Positions 24,359 to 34,195 of a stretch of DNA of 64,000 nt are shown here, one piece after another. Position 1 is the stretch's first letter, and every line of letters starts with the position of its first letter. Origin of the DNA: JAFMJV01 sp963800275. GTDB lineage: Bacteria > Chloroflexota > Limnocylindria > Limnocylindrales > CSP1-4. The DNA is taken from NCBI GenBank assembly GCA_963800275.1, contig CAWDAI010000013.1, positions 1 through 64,000 of the forward strand, read 5' to 3'. The notes beneath the pieces are model-generated. The model was not told the origin of the DNA. It worked only from the letters and a program-made list of their open reading frames with translations, and did not search any database. The translations under genes and the position numbers were made by a program.

Positions 24359-25240
24359 ATGACCGCCGACACCATCGTCTTGCGCGGCAGGCGCAAGCGC
24401 AACTGGGCGCCGTACATCCTGCTGCTGCCCTCGCTCGTCTTCCTCTTCTTCTTCTTCGCGACGCCCATGTTCTCGTCGTTCGTGCTGGCGTTCCAGACGC
24501 CCGATGGAGCCTGGTCGCTCGATTCCATCGGGACCATGGTCGGCGACCCCAACTTCACGCGCGCGGTGACCACCACGCTCACGCTGGTGCTCATCGTGAT
24601 CCCCTTCCAGCTGGCCCTGGCCCTGGCCATGGCCCTGGTCGTCAACAAGCGCCTGAAGGGCACCAGCCTGTGGCTCTACGTGTATGCCTTGCCCCTCGCC
24701 ATCAGCGAGCTCGCGGCGGGCATCGTGTGGGTCTCCATCTTCACGCAGAAGGGCTGGCTCAACAGCATCCTCGAGTCTCTGGGCATCCTCGAGCGTGGTG
24801 TCATCTGGCAGTCGGCAGAGTCGTACTGGACGCTCATCGGCATCATCGTGGTGGCGGAGATGTGGCGGGCCACCTCGATCATGATGATCATCCTCGTGGC
24901 CGGTCTGCAGTCCATCCCCGACGAGTACATCGAGGCCGCGGAGGTCTATGGCGCCACGCTCTGGCAGCGCGTTCGGCGGGTGATCCTGCCCATGCTGCGG
25001 CCGAGCCTGCAGGTGGCGCTCATCCTGCGCATCATCCTCGCCATCCAGGTCTTCGCCACCGCCATCGCCCTGGCCGGCACCGGGCTCACGGTGATGTCCC
25101 AGCAGACCCTGGAGTGGGCCAACGACATCGACGATGACCACGTCGCCGCGGCCTGGGCCGGGTTGATGCTGATCCTCAGCATCTTCGCCACGATCGGTGT
25201 GCTCTGGCTGCTGCCGGTCAAGGACGAGCAGCAGGTATGA
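24359..25240 (+). CDS. sugar ABC transporter permease (MalF/UgpA-type)
   Basis: A 293-residue membrane protein with six membrane segments (the first at about 20-45). The EAA loop that docks with the ATPase is EAAEVYGATLWQRVRRVILP (about residues 195-215). Charged tail residues (VKDEQQV) end it. It is the first permease of the importer and overlaps the second permease gene by four bases. A short first periplasmic loop makes it closer to UgpA/MsmF than to enterobacterial MalF. Confidence 0.88.
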   Translation: MTADTIVLRGRRKRNWAPYILLLPSLVFLFFFFATPMFSSFVLAFQTPDGAWSLDSIGTMVGDPNFTRAVTTTLTLVLIVIPFQLALALAMALVVNKRLKGTSLWLYVYALPLAISELAAGIVWVSIFTQKGWLNSILESLGILERGVIWQSAESYWTLIGIIVVAEMWRATSIMMIILVAGLQSIPDEYIEAAEVYGATLWQRVRRVILPMLRPSLQVALILRIILAIQVFATAIALAGTGLTVMSQQTLEWANDIDDDHVAAAWAGLMLILSIFATIGVLWLLPVKDEQQV

Positions 25241-26118
25241 CCGCTCCCGCCGTGCGGGCCACGACCGAGGCCTCCGAAGATCCACCGCCGTCTCGTCGCA
25301 GGCTGACCCCGCGCAAGGCGCTCAACACGATCCTCTGGTACCTCGCGGCCATCGTCCTGGCGCTCTTCATCGCGGTGCCCATCTACCTCATCTTCGTCAG
25401 CGCGACCACGCCTGCCGACGCCACCTACGACTATCCCAAGAGCGTCATCCCGGTGGGCATCGCCACTGACAACATCGAGAAGTTCGTGACCGCCTCGGGC
25501 GTGGTCGACGCCTTCTGGCGCAGCATCATCGCGGGCATCATCACCGTCGTGCTGGCCCTGGGCATCGGTGCTCCGGCCGGCTACGCCCTCGCCCGTTACA
25601 TCTTCCGCGGACGTGATGGCTACCGCCTGGTGGTGCTCTCTACGCGCGCCTTCCCCATCGTCATCCTCTCCATCCCTCTCGCGGTGATGTACCGCAACAT
25701 CGGCATCTACGACTCCGTCTGGGGCGTCGCCCTCATGCACACGGCCCTGGCCCTGCCCTTCGCGGTGCTCATCACCAGCTCCGTCTTCGTCTCCATCCCG
25801 CGCGAGCTGGAAGAGGCGGCGCAGACGCTGGGCTGCTCACCCGCTCGAGCCTTCCTGCGCGTGTCGCTGCCGCTGGCCCTGCCGGGCCTGACCGCGGCGG
25901 CCATCTTCACCTGGGTGCTCTCCTGGAACGACGTCTTCGCGGCGGCGGTGCTCACGTTGCGCAACCCGACGCTGCCGGCCCGCATCCTGACCTCGCTCAC
26001 GCAGGCCTCGCTGCCCTGGCAGTTCGCCGCCGCCTTCGTGATGCTCGTGCCCGGCCTCATCGTCATCTTCGTCATCCGTCGGTACCTGCTCGGCCTGTGG
26101 GGCCGGGTCGTCAAGTAG
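25237..26118 (+). CDS. sugar ABC transporter permease (MalG/UgpE-type)
   Basis: A 293-residue protein with six membrane segments and the EAA loop EEAAQTLGCSPARAFLRVSL (about residues 189-208). The cytoplasmic N-terminus carries about 35 residues before the first helix (ILWYLAAIVLALFIAVPIYL). It pairs with the upstream permease in an ABC importer for a carbohydrate. It lies between the overlapping first permease and the ATPase gene nine bases downstream. Confidence 0.88.
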   Translation: MTAPAVRATTEASEDPPPSRRRLTPRKALNTILWYLAAIVLALFIAVPIYLIFVSATTPADATYDYPKSVIPVGIATDNIEKFVTASGVVDAFWRSIIAGIITVVLALGIGAPAGYALARYIFRGRDGYRLVVLSTRAFPIVILSIPLAVMYRNIGIYDSVWGVALMHTALALPFAVLITSSVFVSIPRELEEAAQTLGCSPARAFLRVSLPLALPGLTAAAIFTWVLSWNDVFAAAVLTLRNPTLPARILTSLTQASLPWQFAAAFVMLVPGLIVIFVIRRYLLGLWGRVVK

Positions 26119-26127
26119 GGGAGGCAC

Positions 26128-27225
26128 GTGTCAGAGATCCGTCTGGAGCGTATCCACAAGATCTTCAAGGAGATCCGCGCGGTCGATGACGTCTCCCTCA
26201 CCATCAAGCAGGGCGAGTTCATGGTCCTGCTGGGTCCATCCGGCTGCGGCAAGACGACCCTGCTGCGCTCGATCGCGGGCCTCGAGGACATCGACGCGGG
26301 CACGGTCACCATCGGCGACCGCGACGTCACGGAGATGCCGCCGCGCAACCGCAAGATCGCCATGGTCTTCCAGTCGTACGCCGTCTTCCCGCACATGTCG
26401 GTATTCGAGAACATCGCCTTCGGCCTGCGCATGCAGAAGCTGGACAAGTCGGTCATCGACACGCGGGTCAGGTCGAGCGCCGAGCTGCTGCATATCGAGA
26501 ACCTGCTCGACCGCTACCCCTCGCAGGTGTCGGGCGGTCAGCGCCAGCGCATCGCGGTGGCGCGGGCGGTGGCCATGGAATCGGAAGTCCTGCTCATGGA
26601 CGAGCCGCTCTCCAACCTCGATGCGCTCCTGCGCCTGGAGATGCGTGCCGAGCTCAAGCGGCTGCTCTCCGAGATCGGCAGCACCACCGTGTACGTGACG
26701 CACGACCAGGTCGAGGCCATGTCCATGGGCGACCGCATCGCCGTCATGCGCGCGGGCAAGATCCTGCAGCTGGGCGAGCCGCTGGACATCTACCAGACGC
26801 CGGTCGACCGGTTCGTAGGCGGCTTCATCGGCAATCCGCCCATGAACTTCGTGGCGGTGACCCTGGACAAGGGTGCCGAGGGCCTGGTGGCCGGTGTGAG
26901 CGGTGCCGGCTCCGTGGCCGTGGACCCCGCGGCCACGGAGCACCTGCGGCCGTACGTGGGCAAGACGGTCACGCTCGGCATCCGGGCCGAGAACATCGAG
27001 GTGCTTCGAGACGGCGGCGCGGGCGGCACGCTGCAGGCGCGAGTGCTGGTGGTCGAGCCGCTGGGCTCCCACGACCTGCTGACCTGCCAGCTCGGTTCAG
27101 AGCAGATCAAGGTCTCGACACGGCCGGACATGGCCGTCCGGTCGGGCGAGGACGTCGCCCTCGCGCTCGAGCCTGACCGCACCATCTGGCTTGATCCGGA
27201 GTCCGAACGTACCATCGGCATGTGA
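26128..27225 (+). CDS. sugar ABC transporter ATP-binding protein (MsmK/UgpC-type)
   Basis: A 365-residue ATPase with Walker A GPSGCGKTT (about 38-46), Q-loop VFQSYAVFPHMSV, signature SGGQRQRIAVARA, Walker B VLLMDEPLSNLDA and switch VTHDQVEAMS. The C-terminal 130 residues form the TOBE/OB domain used for regulation in MalK-like proteins (GIRAENIEVLR). It starts at GTG 26128 with GGGGAGG nearby. Its stop overlaps the glycosidase gene by four bases, so sugar uptake and cleavage are co-expressed. Confidence 0.9.
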   Translation: MSEIRLERIHKIFKEIRAVDDVSLTIKQGEFMVLLGPSGCGKTTLLRSIAGLEDIDAGTVTIGDRDVTEMPPRNRKIAMVFQSYAVFPHMSVFENIAFGLRMQKLDKSVIDTRVRSSAELLHIENLLDRYPSQVSGGQRQRIAVARAVAMESEVLLMDEPLSNLDALLRLEMRAELKRLLSEIGSTTVYVTHDQVEAMSMGDRIAVMRAGKILQLGEPLDIYQTPVDRFVGGFIGNPPMNFVAVTLDKGAEGLVAGVSGAGSVAVDPAATEHLRPYVGKTVTLGIRAENIEVLRDGGAGGTLQARVLVVEPLGSHDLLTCQLGSEQIKVSTRPDMAVRSGEDVALALEPDRTIWLDPESERTIGM

Positions 27226-29078
27226 CCGCACCGCGAAAACCTCAGGACATCGGCAACGGCCTGGTCTGCGCCTCCTTTGGCGCCGGGGGCGAGTGGCTCA
27301 GCCTGGGCACCGTCCATCCGCAGGCCGGCTTCGTCGAGCTCAACGGGCTGCCTCGCTTCGCGCCCGAGTGGCGCGGCGACCCTGTCGCCACTCGCCGCTA
27401 TCGCTCGTGGATGCGCCGCGAGGAACACGCCTTCCTGCACGTCGAGGCCGGGCGCGCGACCGTGACCACGCGGCAGGACGCACCGCGGGCCACGCGCCAC
27501 GTCGTCCAACGGGTCACCATCAAGGCCTCCCATCGGGACCGACCAGCGGGCATCCGCCTCCGAGCCAACGGCCGCCTGGGCGCGCCGGTGTACGCGGAGA
27601 TCTCGGAGGTCGATCCACCAGCTGACGAGGGGATCGAGTCGAGCATGCAGATCGGGGAGGGCACCTTGCGCGTCAGCGGCGACGGTGGGCCCGCCATCGT
27701 CCAGGCCTGGTTGCGCAAGGGCGGCGAGTCCGACCCCGGTTCCACCGTCTCGCGCAACGACGAACGGTTGAGCTGGAAGCTGCTGCGCCGACAGATGCCG
27801 AGCGCCGTGGCCTGGCTCGAGTGGCCGGGCGAGGCCGAGGAGGTCCACCTGGACATCGTCTGCGCCTTCGATGTGGCCGCGCCGGAGGACCCCGAGTGGT
27901 TCGAGCCCGTCCGCCTCACGCCACCGGAGAGCGTCGAACCGCCGGCGGACGAGTGGCGACCGCTGCGCGTGCCGGCGCGATCGGTGAAGCCGCTCGGGCG
28001 CATGAACCAGCGCGCCGCGTCCTATGTTCGGGGCTGTACTGGTCTGGCTGTCGCGGGAGCCGAGCGGACCATCCTGACCGACCACCGCATCCTGCCCCTG
28101 TCCTGGACGCGTGACGCCTACTGGCAGGCGCGATTGCTGCTCACGACCTGGGCCCGCGGCGGGCACGACGAGGACGAGCGCTACGTGGCCGACCACCTGC
28201 GCTGGCTGTTCCTGCGTTGCGATCGACCCGATGGCTGGTGGGTGCGCAGCCACTACGCCGATGGGCGGCGCAAGGATCATCCGCGGCAGTCGGACCAGCA
28301 GCTCTACCCCTTGCTCGAGCTGGCCGACTACGTCTCGGCCACCGGCCGCACGCCGGACCTGCCGCCAGACACGACGTGGGCGACCCTCGTGGACCAGGCC
28401 TGGGTGGCGGCGCGCACACGGGTGAACGATGAGTTGGGCCTCATGCGTACGGAGGAGAACCCCGCCGACGACGTGCCCGCCAACCCCTACCTGGCTTCCG
28501 ACCAGGTGCTGCTGTGGTACACGGCCACGCGCCTGGCGGAGGTGTCTGCGCTGCTGGGCACCGATCGCACGGAGCTGACGGCGGTGGCATCACGCGTGCG
28601 ACAGGCCTTCGCTGAGCAGTTCATCGTGGAGGGACCGCTGGGGCGCATGTGGGCCTACTCCATCAATGGTCGCGGTGGCGTCGAGCGCTACATGGACGCC
28701 AACGACCTGCCCATCGGGCTGGCGCCGCTGTGGGGCTTCGTCGAGCCCACCGATGGGCCCTGGGCCACGACCGTGCGTTATGCCTTCGACCCGGAGAACC
28801 CCGGCTTCGTGAAGGGCCCGATGGGAGGGCTCGGCTCGCGTCATACCCCCGGCACCTGGCCCCTCGGGGACATCATCGGCTGGGCCGGCTTCGGGCTGAT
28901 AGGCGAGGAGGAGCGTTCGGAGGCGTCGCTCGAGCGACTGGTGACCTCCGCGTTCGGTGACGGCATGCTGCCCGAGGCCTATGACCCGGAAGGCTCCGGC
29001 TCGGCCGTGCGCCACTGGTTCGCCTGGCCGGGCGCAGCGCTGGCCGCCATCGCCCTGGAGCACGCCGCTCGCGACTAG
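27222..29078 (+). CDS. six-hairpin (alpha/alpha)6 glycoside hydrolase
   Basis: A 618-residue cytoplasmic protein without a signal peptide. Residues 1-270 are beta-rich and 270-618 form an (alpha/alpha)6-like catalytic region. Conserved-looking loops: LPLSWTRDAYWQARLLL, RQSDQQLYPLLELADYV, YLASDQVLLWYTATRLAE, YMDANDLPIGLAPLWGF, GSRHTPGTWPLGDIIGWAGF, and LPEAYDPEGSG with RHWFAWPGAAL. The pattern recalls GH125-, GH15- and GH63-type enzymes and metal-independent alpha-mannosidases; I cannot place it in one family. Asp and Glu in WTRD and LPEAYD are the likely acid/base candidates. It probably cleaves an oligosaccharide imported by the linked ABC transporter. Confidence 0.7.
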   Translation: MTAPRKPQDIGNGLVCASFGAGGEWLSLGTVHPQAGFVELNGLPRFAPEWRGDPVATRRYRSWMRREEHAFLHVEAGRATVTTRQDAPRATRHVVQRVTIKASHRDRPAGIRLRANGRLGAPVYAEISEVDPPADEGIESSMQIGEGTLRVSGDGGPAIVQAWLRKGGESDPGSTVSRNDERLSWKLLRRQMPSAVAWLEWPGEAEEVHLDIVCAFDVAAPEDPEWFEPVRLTPPESVEPPADEWRPLRVPARSVKPLGRMNQRAASYVRGCTGLAVAGAERTILTDHRILPLSWTRDAYWQARLLLTTWARGGHDEDERYVADHLRWLFLRCDRPDGWWVRSHYADGRRKDHPRQSDQQLYPLLELADYVSATGRTPDLPPDTTWATLVDQAWVAARTRVNDELGLMRTEENPADDVPANPYLASDQVLLWYTATRLAEVSALLGTDRTELTAVASRVRQAFAEQFIVEGPLGRMWAYSINGRGGVERYMDANDLPIGLAPLWGFVEPTDGPWATTVRYAFDPENPGFVKGPMGGLGSRHTPGTWPLGDIIGWAGFGLIGEEERSEASLERLVTSAFGDGMLPEAYDPEGSGSAVRHWFAWPGAALAAIALEHAARD

Positions 29079-29170
29079 GCCGCAGCCGCTCACGGAGCAG
29101 CTTGCCCGGACCGCGGCAGCCTCCGCCCACGGCGGCCGGGAAGCCGCACCCACGACCGCCGAGCCACTGG

Positions 29171-30073
29171 CTATGACTGCAGCTCCACCCCCGCGATCCG
29201 CAGGTCCTCGGCGAAGGACTGCAACGCCCCGACCCCGTCGGCCAGGCCATCGACGAACGACTGCGTCCGCCACACACCCAGCTCGGCGTAGGCGCCGAAG
29301 AGGTCCTGCCGCTCGCGGCCACGCTCGCTCACGCCGGGATCCTCGAACCAGGTGTGCACGGAGACCCTGAGCGTGGCTGGGTCGCGGTCGATCTCCTCGC
29401 AGCGGGCACGGATGACCGGCAGGGCCTGTGCGACCGCCTGCGGGTCCAGGCCGTCGAGGTTGAGCTCGTCCGCGTACCGCGCCGCCAGACGCCAGGTCAC
29501 CTCTGGCCCATTGCCGCCGACCATGATCGGCACCCGCGGCGCCTGCAGGGGCTTGGGCTGGTTGATGGCGCCGCGCACCCACGCCCGCTCACCTTCGAAC
29601 GTGGCCCGCTCGTCCGTCGTGGAATCGAGCATGCGCGTGATGATCTCCAACTGCTCCCGCAGCGCCGACAGGCGCTCGCCGGTACCAGGAAAGCGGTAGC
29701 CGAACGCCTCCCACTCCTCACGTTTCCAGCCCGCCCCGATGCCCAGCTCCGCCCGGCCGTCGCTGATCACGTCCAGAGTGGCCACCATCTTGGCCGTCAG
29801 TGCCGGGTTGCGAAAGCCGGCGCAGATGACGATGTGGCCGAGGCGCACACGCTCGGTCAGGGCGGCCAATGCAGAAAGCGTCACGAACGGCTCGAACACG
29901 ATGGCGTCCGTGGGCTTCGGCCAGGTATGGAAATGGTCGTAGAGCCACACGGACTCGAAGCCGAGCCGTTCGGCTGCCTGGGCCACGGCCACGGTGTTGG
30001 ACCATGCCTCGCGCGGGTCGTGCCCGCGATATTCCTGCACCCAACCCTGCGGCAGGACCACTCCAGCTTTCAT
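29171..30073 (-). CDS. LLM-class flavin (F420)-dependent oxidoreductase
   Basis: A 300-residue luciferase-like TIM barrel. Typical positions: AERLGFESVWLYDHF (about 33-47), VRLGHIVICAGFRNPALTAK, VISDGRAELGIGAGWKREEW (cofactor-binding region), and RVPIMVGGNGPEVTWRLAAR. The substrate is unknown; many relatives in Actinobacteria and Chloroflexota use coenzyme F420. It is transcribed alone, 26 bases downstream of the response-regulator gene on the same strand, and could be part of that operon. Confidence 0.85.
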   Translation of the reverse strand: MKAGVVLPQGWVQEYRGHDPREAWSNTVAVAQAAERLGFESVWLYDHFHTWPKPTDAIVFEPFVTLSALAALTERVRLGHIVICAGFRNPALTAKMVATLDVISDGRAELGIGAGWKREEWEAFGYRFPGTGERLSALREQLEIITRMLDSTTDERATFEGERAWVRGAINQPKPLQAPRVPIMVGGNGPEVTWRLAARYADELNLDGLDPQAVAQALPVIRARCEEIDRDPATLRVSVHTWFEDPGVSERGRERQDLFGAYAELGVWRTQSFVDGLADGVGALQSFAEDLRIAGVELQS

Positions 30074-30098
30074 CTGCCCCCACCCCTCTCGGGAAACC

Positions 30099-30800
30099 CT
30101 ATCGCGACTCTCGGTAGCGCTGTGCCGCCTCTGCTCGTTTGCGCACGTCCAGCTTGTGGAGGATGTTGCTGACGTGCGTCTCGACGGTGCGCGGGCTGAT
30201 GATCAGCGCCTGCGCGATCTCCCGGTCGGTGAGCCCGTCGGCGAGCATGCGCAGGACGTCGTTCTCGCGCGGACTGAGGCCTTCGAGACCACCGGCGTTG
30301 CTCGATCGACCCTTGCGCGCGGCCTCGATGAAGTGCTCCATGACCCGGGCGGCGTACCGCCGGGACATGGCCAGCTCACCCTTCTGCGTGCCGCGCAAGG
30401 CGCGCAGCAGTGCCTCCGGATGGAGGTCCTTGGTCAGATAGCCAGCCGCACCACGGGCGAGTGCCTCGATCATGTCGCGTTCGGAATCGGACACCGTGAG
30501 CATCACGATCTTGGTGTCCGGCAGGCGTGGGCTCAGTTCCTCGAGCATCTGGATGCCGTTCATGCCGGGCAGGTCGATGTCCAGCAGCATCACGTCGGGG
30601 CGGACCGCGAGGGCGAGGGCGAAGGCATCTTCAGCACTGCCGGCTTCGCCCACCATCTCCACGTCGGGCGCATCGATGGCCTGACGGACGGCCGAACGCA
30701 CGAGCGCGTGATCGTCCACGAGCATCACGCGCAACGTCGGCCGGCTCCGCGCCGGGGGTGTGTCCGCAGGAGCCGCGAAGCGCGGCCCTTCGATGGTCAT
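30099..30800 (-). CDS. LuxR/NarL-family response regulator
   Basis: A 233-residue regulator. The receiver domain covers about residues 25-145 (VMLVDDHALVRSAVRQ, phosphoacceptor in DVMLLDIDLPGMNG, Lys in GYLTKDLHPE). The LuxR-type helix-turn-helix covers about 165-230 (LSPRENDVLRMLADGLTDRE and SPRTVETHVSNILHKLDVRK). It is the partner of the histidine kinase ending seven bases upstream. Targets are unknown. Confidence 0.92.
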   Translation of the reverse strand: MTIEGPRFAAPADTPPARSRPTLRVMLVDDHALVRSAVRQAIDAPDVEMVGEAGSAEDAFALALAVRPDVMLLDIDLPGMNGIQMLEELSPRLPDTKIVMLTVSDSERDMIEALARGAAGYLTKDLHPEALLRALRGTQKGELAMSRRYAARVMEHFIEAARKGRSSNAGGLEGLSPRENDVLRMLADGLTDREIAQALIISPRTVETHVSNILHKLDVRKRAEAAQRYRESR

Positions 30801-30807
30801 CTCGGCC

Positions 30808-32502
30808 CTAGGTTTGCATACCGCTGGGCCTGATGTCGGCAGGATTCGCGCCCCGCTCGCCAGGCAGCTCGAGTTGGCCCGCGACCGTGTCCGTGTCCGT
30901 GTCCGTCTCCTCGTCGGGTGCCATGGTCGTGCGTTCGCTCGTTTCCGAGACGTTGCCCACGCCCGCTGCCAGCAGTGGCGCGCGGAGCTCGATGGTGGTG
31001 CCGCCGGAGATCTCCGACATCACGCGCAGGCTGCCGCCGACGAGGCGGGCCCGTTCGAACATGCCCTGCAGGCCCATGCCGCGACCGAAGGCCTCCTCCT
31101 GCGCGAATCCGCGTCCGTTGTCGGTGACGGTGAGCAGCAGCTCGCCGTCGCGGACTTCGGCATTGATGCGCACGAGCGTGGCGTCGGCGTGCTTGCGCAC
31201 GTTGTTGAGGGCCTCGCTCACGACCCGCAGCAGCTCCACCTGCACCCGCGGCGCGAAGGCCGAGGGCATGCCGGTGGAGGCGGTGAACTCGACGGGCAGG
31301 CCGGAACGGTCCTCGAAGTCGTCCACCGTGCGCACGAGCATGTCCGAGAAGGGCACGTCTTCCTCCAGGCTCGAGCGCATCGTGACCAGCGCCTCGCGCG
31401 CCTCGATGATGGCCGCGTCGAGCGCCTGGGTGACCTCCTCGGCCAGGGGCCGGTCTTCCTCGGAGAGCGTGGAGCTGAGGCGCTCGAACTTCAGCTTGGC
31501 GAACCAGAGATGCTGGGCCAGGCCGTCGTGGATCTCGCGTGCGAGCCGGGCGCGCTCCTCCAATGTGGCCCGCTCGGCCTCGTTCACGCGCATGCGGTCG
31601 AGCGCGGTGTAGGCGGAACGCAGGGCGCGCAGGTCGCTGCGCTGGTCGGCGAAGGCACCCGCGAGCAGCAGGGTGTAGGCCACCAGGCGCATGACGTCGG
31701 AGATGGTCACGAGGTTGGTGTAGATGCTCGGCCACAGCGCGTACTGCACCTCGGCCACCGCCAGGATGACGAGGCCGAGGGCGGTGAAGGCGTCGCTGGT
31801 GGGCCCACCGTGCGCCCACGTGGTGCGGTAGAGCACCACGCTCGCGATGAGGCCGGTGACGGTCACGACCACGATGACCAGGGCCAGTCCCGTGAAGCCG
31901 GGCAGGAGCGCGAACTCACCCGGTTCGGCCAGCAGCGCCTCCAGGCCCTGCCGCTCGATGAGCGGCGGCAGCATCTCACGCAGGGGATAGGCGACGACCG
32001 TGAGGAGCCCGATCACGAGCACCGGCAGGAAGACGACACGGAAGCGCCGGCGGGCGCCGCCGTAGATGCCCATGAAGGCCACGATGCCGCTGACCATGAA
32101 GAGTCCGGAGACAGCCATGCGCACCGCGCCCGAGACCCACAGTGGCAGCTGACCGGGATCAGCCAGCGAGAGGCCCACATCGTCATCGAGGCGGAACACG
32201 ATGAGCAGCAGCTGGGCGAAGGTGAAGGTGGCCCACAGGGCGAACGCCGAGGCCTGCACGAAGGAGGCCAGCCGTCCGGTCTCGCGATAGCGCAGGAAGG
32301 TCAGCACCGCCAGGCCGGCGGCCGCCACGAAGAGCAGCGCCGACAGGGCCACGTCCAGCGTGCGGTCACGCATGACGATGTTGAGGTCGGCGTCCAGCTG
32401 CGGCAGCAGCGTGGCCACCAGCAGCGTTCCGGCAGACGCGAGGATGAGGACGTCGAGCCGGATCGCTCGTCGTCGTTCAGCGCTCGCATTCGGCATTCGC
32501 AT
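30808..32502 (-). CDS. NarL-type sensor histidine kinase with membrane domain
   Basis: A 564-residue kinase. The N-terminal half (about 20-300) has eight or so hydrophobic segments, suggesting an integral-membrane sensor domain without a large outer loop. Dimerisation and phosphoacceptor region: ERARLAREIHDGLAQHLWFA (HisKA_3, His about 355). The ATP-binding domain shows LLTVTDNGRGFAQEE, GMGLQGMFERARLVGG and GGTTIELRAPL. A polar tail of 45 residues follows. The ATG at 32502 is chosen because the frame upstream lacks sensible sequence. It forms a two-component pair with the next gene. Confidence 0.88.
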   Translation of the reverse strand: MRMPNASAERRRAIRLDVLILASAGTLLVATLLPQLDADLNIVMRDRTLDVALSALLFVAAAGLAVLTFLRYRETGRLASFVQASAFALWATFTFAQLLLIVFRLDDDVGLSLADPGQLPLWVSGAVRMAVSGLFMVSGIVAFMGIYGGARRRFRVVFLPVLVIGLLTVVAYPLREMLPPLIERQGLEALLAEPGEFALLPGFTGLALVIVVVTVTGLIASVVLYRTTWAHGGPTSDAFTALGLVILAVAEVQYALWPSIYTNLVTISDVMRLVAYTLLLAGAFADQRSDLRALRSAYTALDRMRVNEAERATLEERARLAREIHDGLAQHLWFAKLKFERLSSTLSEEDRPLAEEVTQALDAAIIEAREALVTMRSSLEEDVPFSDMLVRTVDDFEDRSGLPVEFTASTGMPSAFAPRVQVELLRVVSEALNNVRKHADATLVRINAEVRDGELLLTVTDNGRGFAQEEAFGRGMGLQGMFERARLVGGSLRVMSEISGGTTIELRAPLLAAGVGNVSETSERTTMAPDEETDTDTDTVAGQLELPGERGANPADIRPSGMQT

Positions 32503-32783
32503 CAAGGCGATGATAGTCCCGTATAAAGTGCGAGAGCCGGACGCGCCCCAGCGCAGTCCGACTCTCTTGCTCGCAGTTCCCGACCCCGCCGTGAAGGGTC
32601 GTTGGCGAGTGACGTATTCGACTTGACTGACTCGATAATGGCGCACGCGCATGTTGCAGGCATCCGTGGTGCTACGGAATCGGGTACGGAGACCTGACTC
32701 CGTAGACCCACGTACTCATGCGGCACGAGCGCGCCACCAAGCGCGCCCTCGCGCTTCGCGGCGATGCCCGCTACCGTAGGCCC

Positions 32784-34106
32784 GTGACCGGTCCCGAATC
32801 CGCCGCCAGTCCTCGCCTGCCCCTCGTGGCGCTGGTCCTCGCCCTCGTCGCGCTGACGGCTCTGGCGCCGTCCCCAGCGAGCGCGGCCAGCAGCTACACC
32901 CTGGAAGCGCGCTACGACGTCAGGCTCCACCTCGACTGGGACAGCCGCTGGGTGGACGTGCGCACGCGCATCGACGTGCGCAACACCGCTGGCCGGCCTA
33001 TCGACCGGCTGGAGCTCAACAGCACGGCGGTGAAGCTGGGTCCCTACCGCCGGCTGCGAGCACGCGTCGATGGCGCCGCTGTACGTCCGCGCGTCAGCGG
33101 GCAGACCATCATCGTGCCCTTCGCCGAGCCACTCGCGGCGGGCGCTTCGGTGGTCGTCTTCGTGGGCTTGAAGTCGCGCCTCGCCCAGCGAGCCGGAGGA
33201 CGCTCCTACTACTGGGCCAAGCTCGGCGGCGTGGTCCAGATGTATCGCTTCATCCCCTGGGTCAGCCGCCGCATCCCCTTTGGTCGTGGCGGCCATGGCG
33301 AGCCCTTCCTGACGCCGGTCAGCCCGCGCGTGCAGGTCACCGTCAGCGCCGATCGCAAGTTGCAGTGGGCGACGAGTGGCCGTCTCGCCGCCCGCATCGA
33401 TGCCCGCACGTTCCGCTTCGTGGCCGAGCGCGTGCGCGACTTCAACATCGCCGCCAGCCCGGCCTGGCGCAAGGCCTCTGGGCGCTCGCGGGATGGCCGG
33501 ACCCACATCATCGCCTTGGCCCGCGTCCACGATCCCGTGCTCCTGGTCCGCCTGGCCCGCACCGAGCTGGCGCGCTACCAGTCCCAGACCGGTGTGCGTT
33601 ACCGGCACAAGACCTTCACCGTGGCTGAGACCGGTGGGGGGCTGGCCATGGAATCGCCGGCCCTGATCTGGATGCCCGCCTCGCGCTCGTCACGCGACCT
33701 GTCGTACCTGGTGTCGCACGAGACGGCGCACCAGTGGTGGTACTCGACCGTGGGTAATGACCAGTCGACCGACGCGTTCGCCGACGAGGCCATGGCCGAC
33801 TACTTCTCGCGCAAGGCTCGCCTGTCGATCCGGCAGAGCCGCTGCCCGAACGACCGCCTGGACCGAGAGATCCGCGACTACTCGGAGGGCTGCTACTTCG
33901 AGGTCATCTACGTGCAGGGCGCGCGCTTCCTGGACAAGCTCCGGCGCGACTTCGGGCAGGCCCGCTTCATGGCCGCCGTCCGGCGCTACACGCGCGACAA
34001 TCGCGACGGGCTCGGCGGGAATGTACGCCTCCTTGAGGCCATGCGGGCGGAGATGGGCGACGGCGTGGTCGCACGCTTCCACCGGCGCTTCCCCAGCCTC
34101 TACTGA
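32784..34106 (+). CDS. secreted M1-type (gluzincin) aminopeptidase-like metalloprotease
   Basis: A 440-residue exported protein. A signal sequence covers about residues 10-38 (LPLVALVLALVALTALAPSP, ASAAS). The zinc site is complete: HETAHQWWYSTVGNDQSTDA followed by FADEAMADYF, i.e. HExxH with the third ligand Glu 18 residues later. The substrate-binding motif before it is degenerate (GGGLAMESPALIWM instead of GAMEN). The start is the GTG at 32784 because TACCGT (32772-32777) ends six bases before it; an ATG at 32718 would add 22 residues. It may be a peptide-scavenging enzyme. Confidence 0.8.
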   Translation: MTGPESAASPRLPLVALVLALVALTALAPSPASAASSYTLEARYDVRLHLDWDSRWVDVRTRIDVRNTAGRPIDRLELNSTAVKLGPYRRLRARVDGAAVRPRVSGQTIIVPFAEPLAAGASVVVFVGLKSRLAQRAGGRSYYWAKLGGVVQMYRFIPWVSRRIPFGRGGHGEPFLTPVSPRVQVTVSADRKLQWATSGRLAARIDARTFRFVAERVRDFNIAASPAWRKASGRSRDGRTHIIALARVHDPVLLVRLARTELARYQSQTGVRYRHKTFTVAETGGGLAMESPALIWMPASRSSRDLSYLVSHETAHQWWYSTVGNDQSTDAFADEAMADYFSRKARLSIRQSRCPNDRLDREIRDYSEGCYFEVIYVQGARFLDKLRRDFGQARFMAAVRRYTRDNRDGLGGNVRLLEAMRAEMGDGVVARFHRRFPSLY

Positions 34107-34195
34107 TGCGGCACTGACCGAGCCGGGCGTCGCTGTGGCCACGTCCTCGCCGGCAGGCGGTACGATAGTTGCTGTGTCCTCACTGTCTTACACAT

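Noticed and set aside
30760..32526. A 588-codon plus-strand open frame opposite the histidine kinase
   Set aside because: It is an antisense shadow caused by high GC; the minus strand encodes unmistakable kinase motifs.
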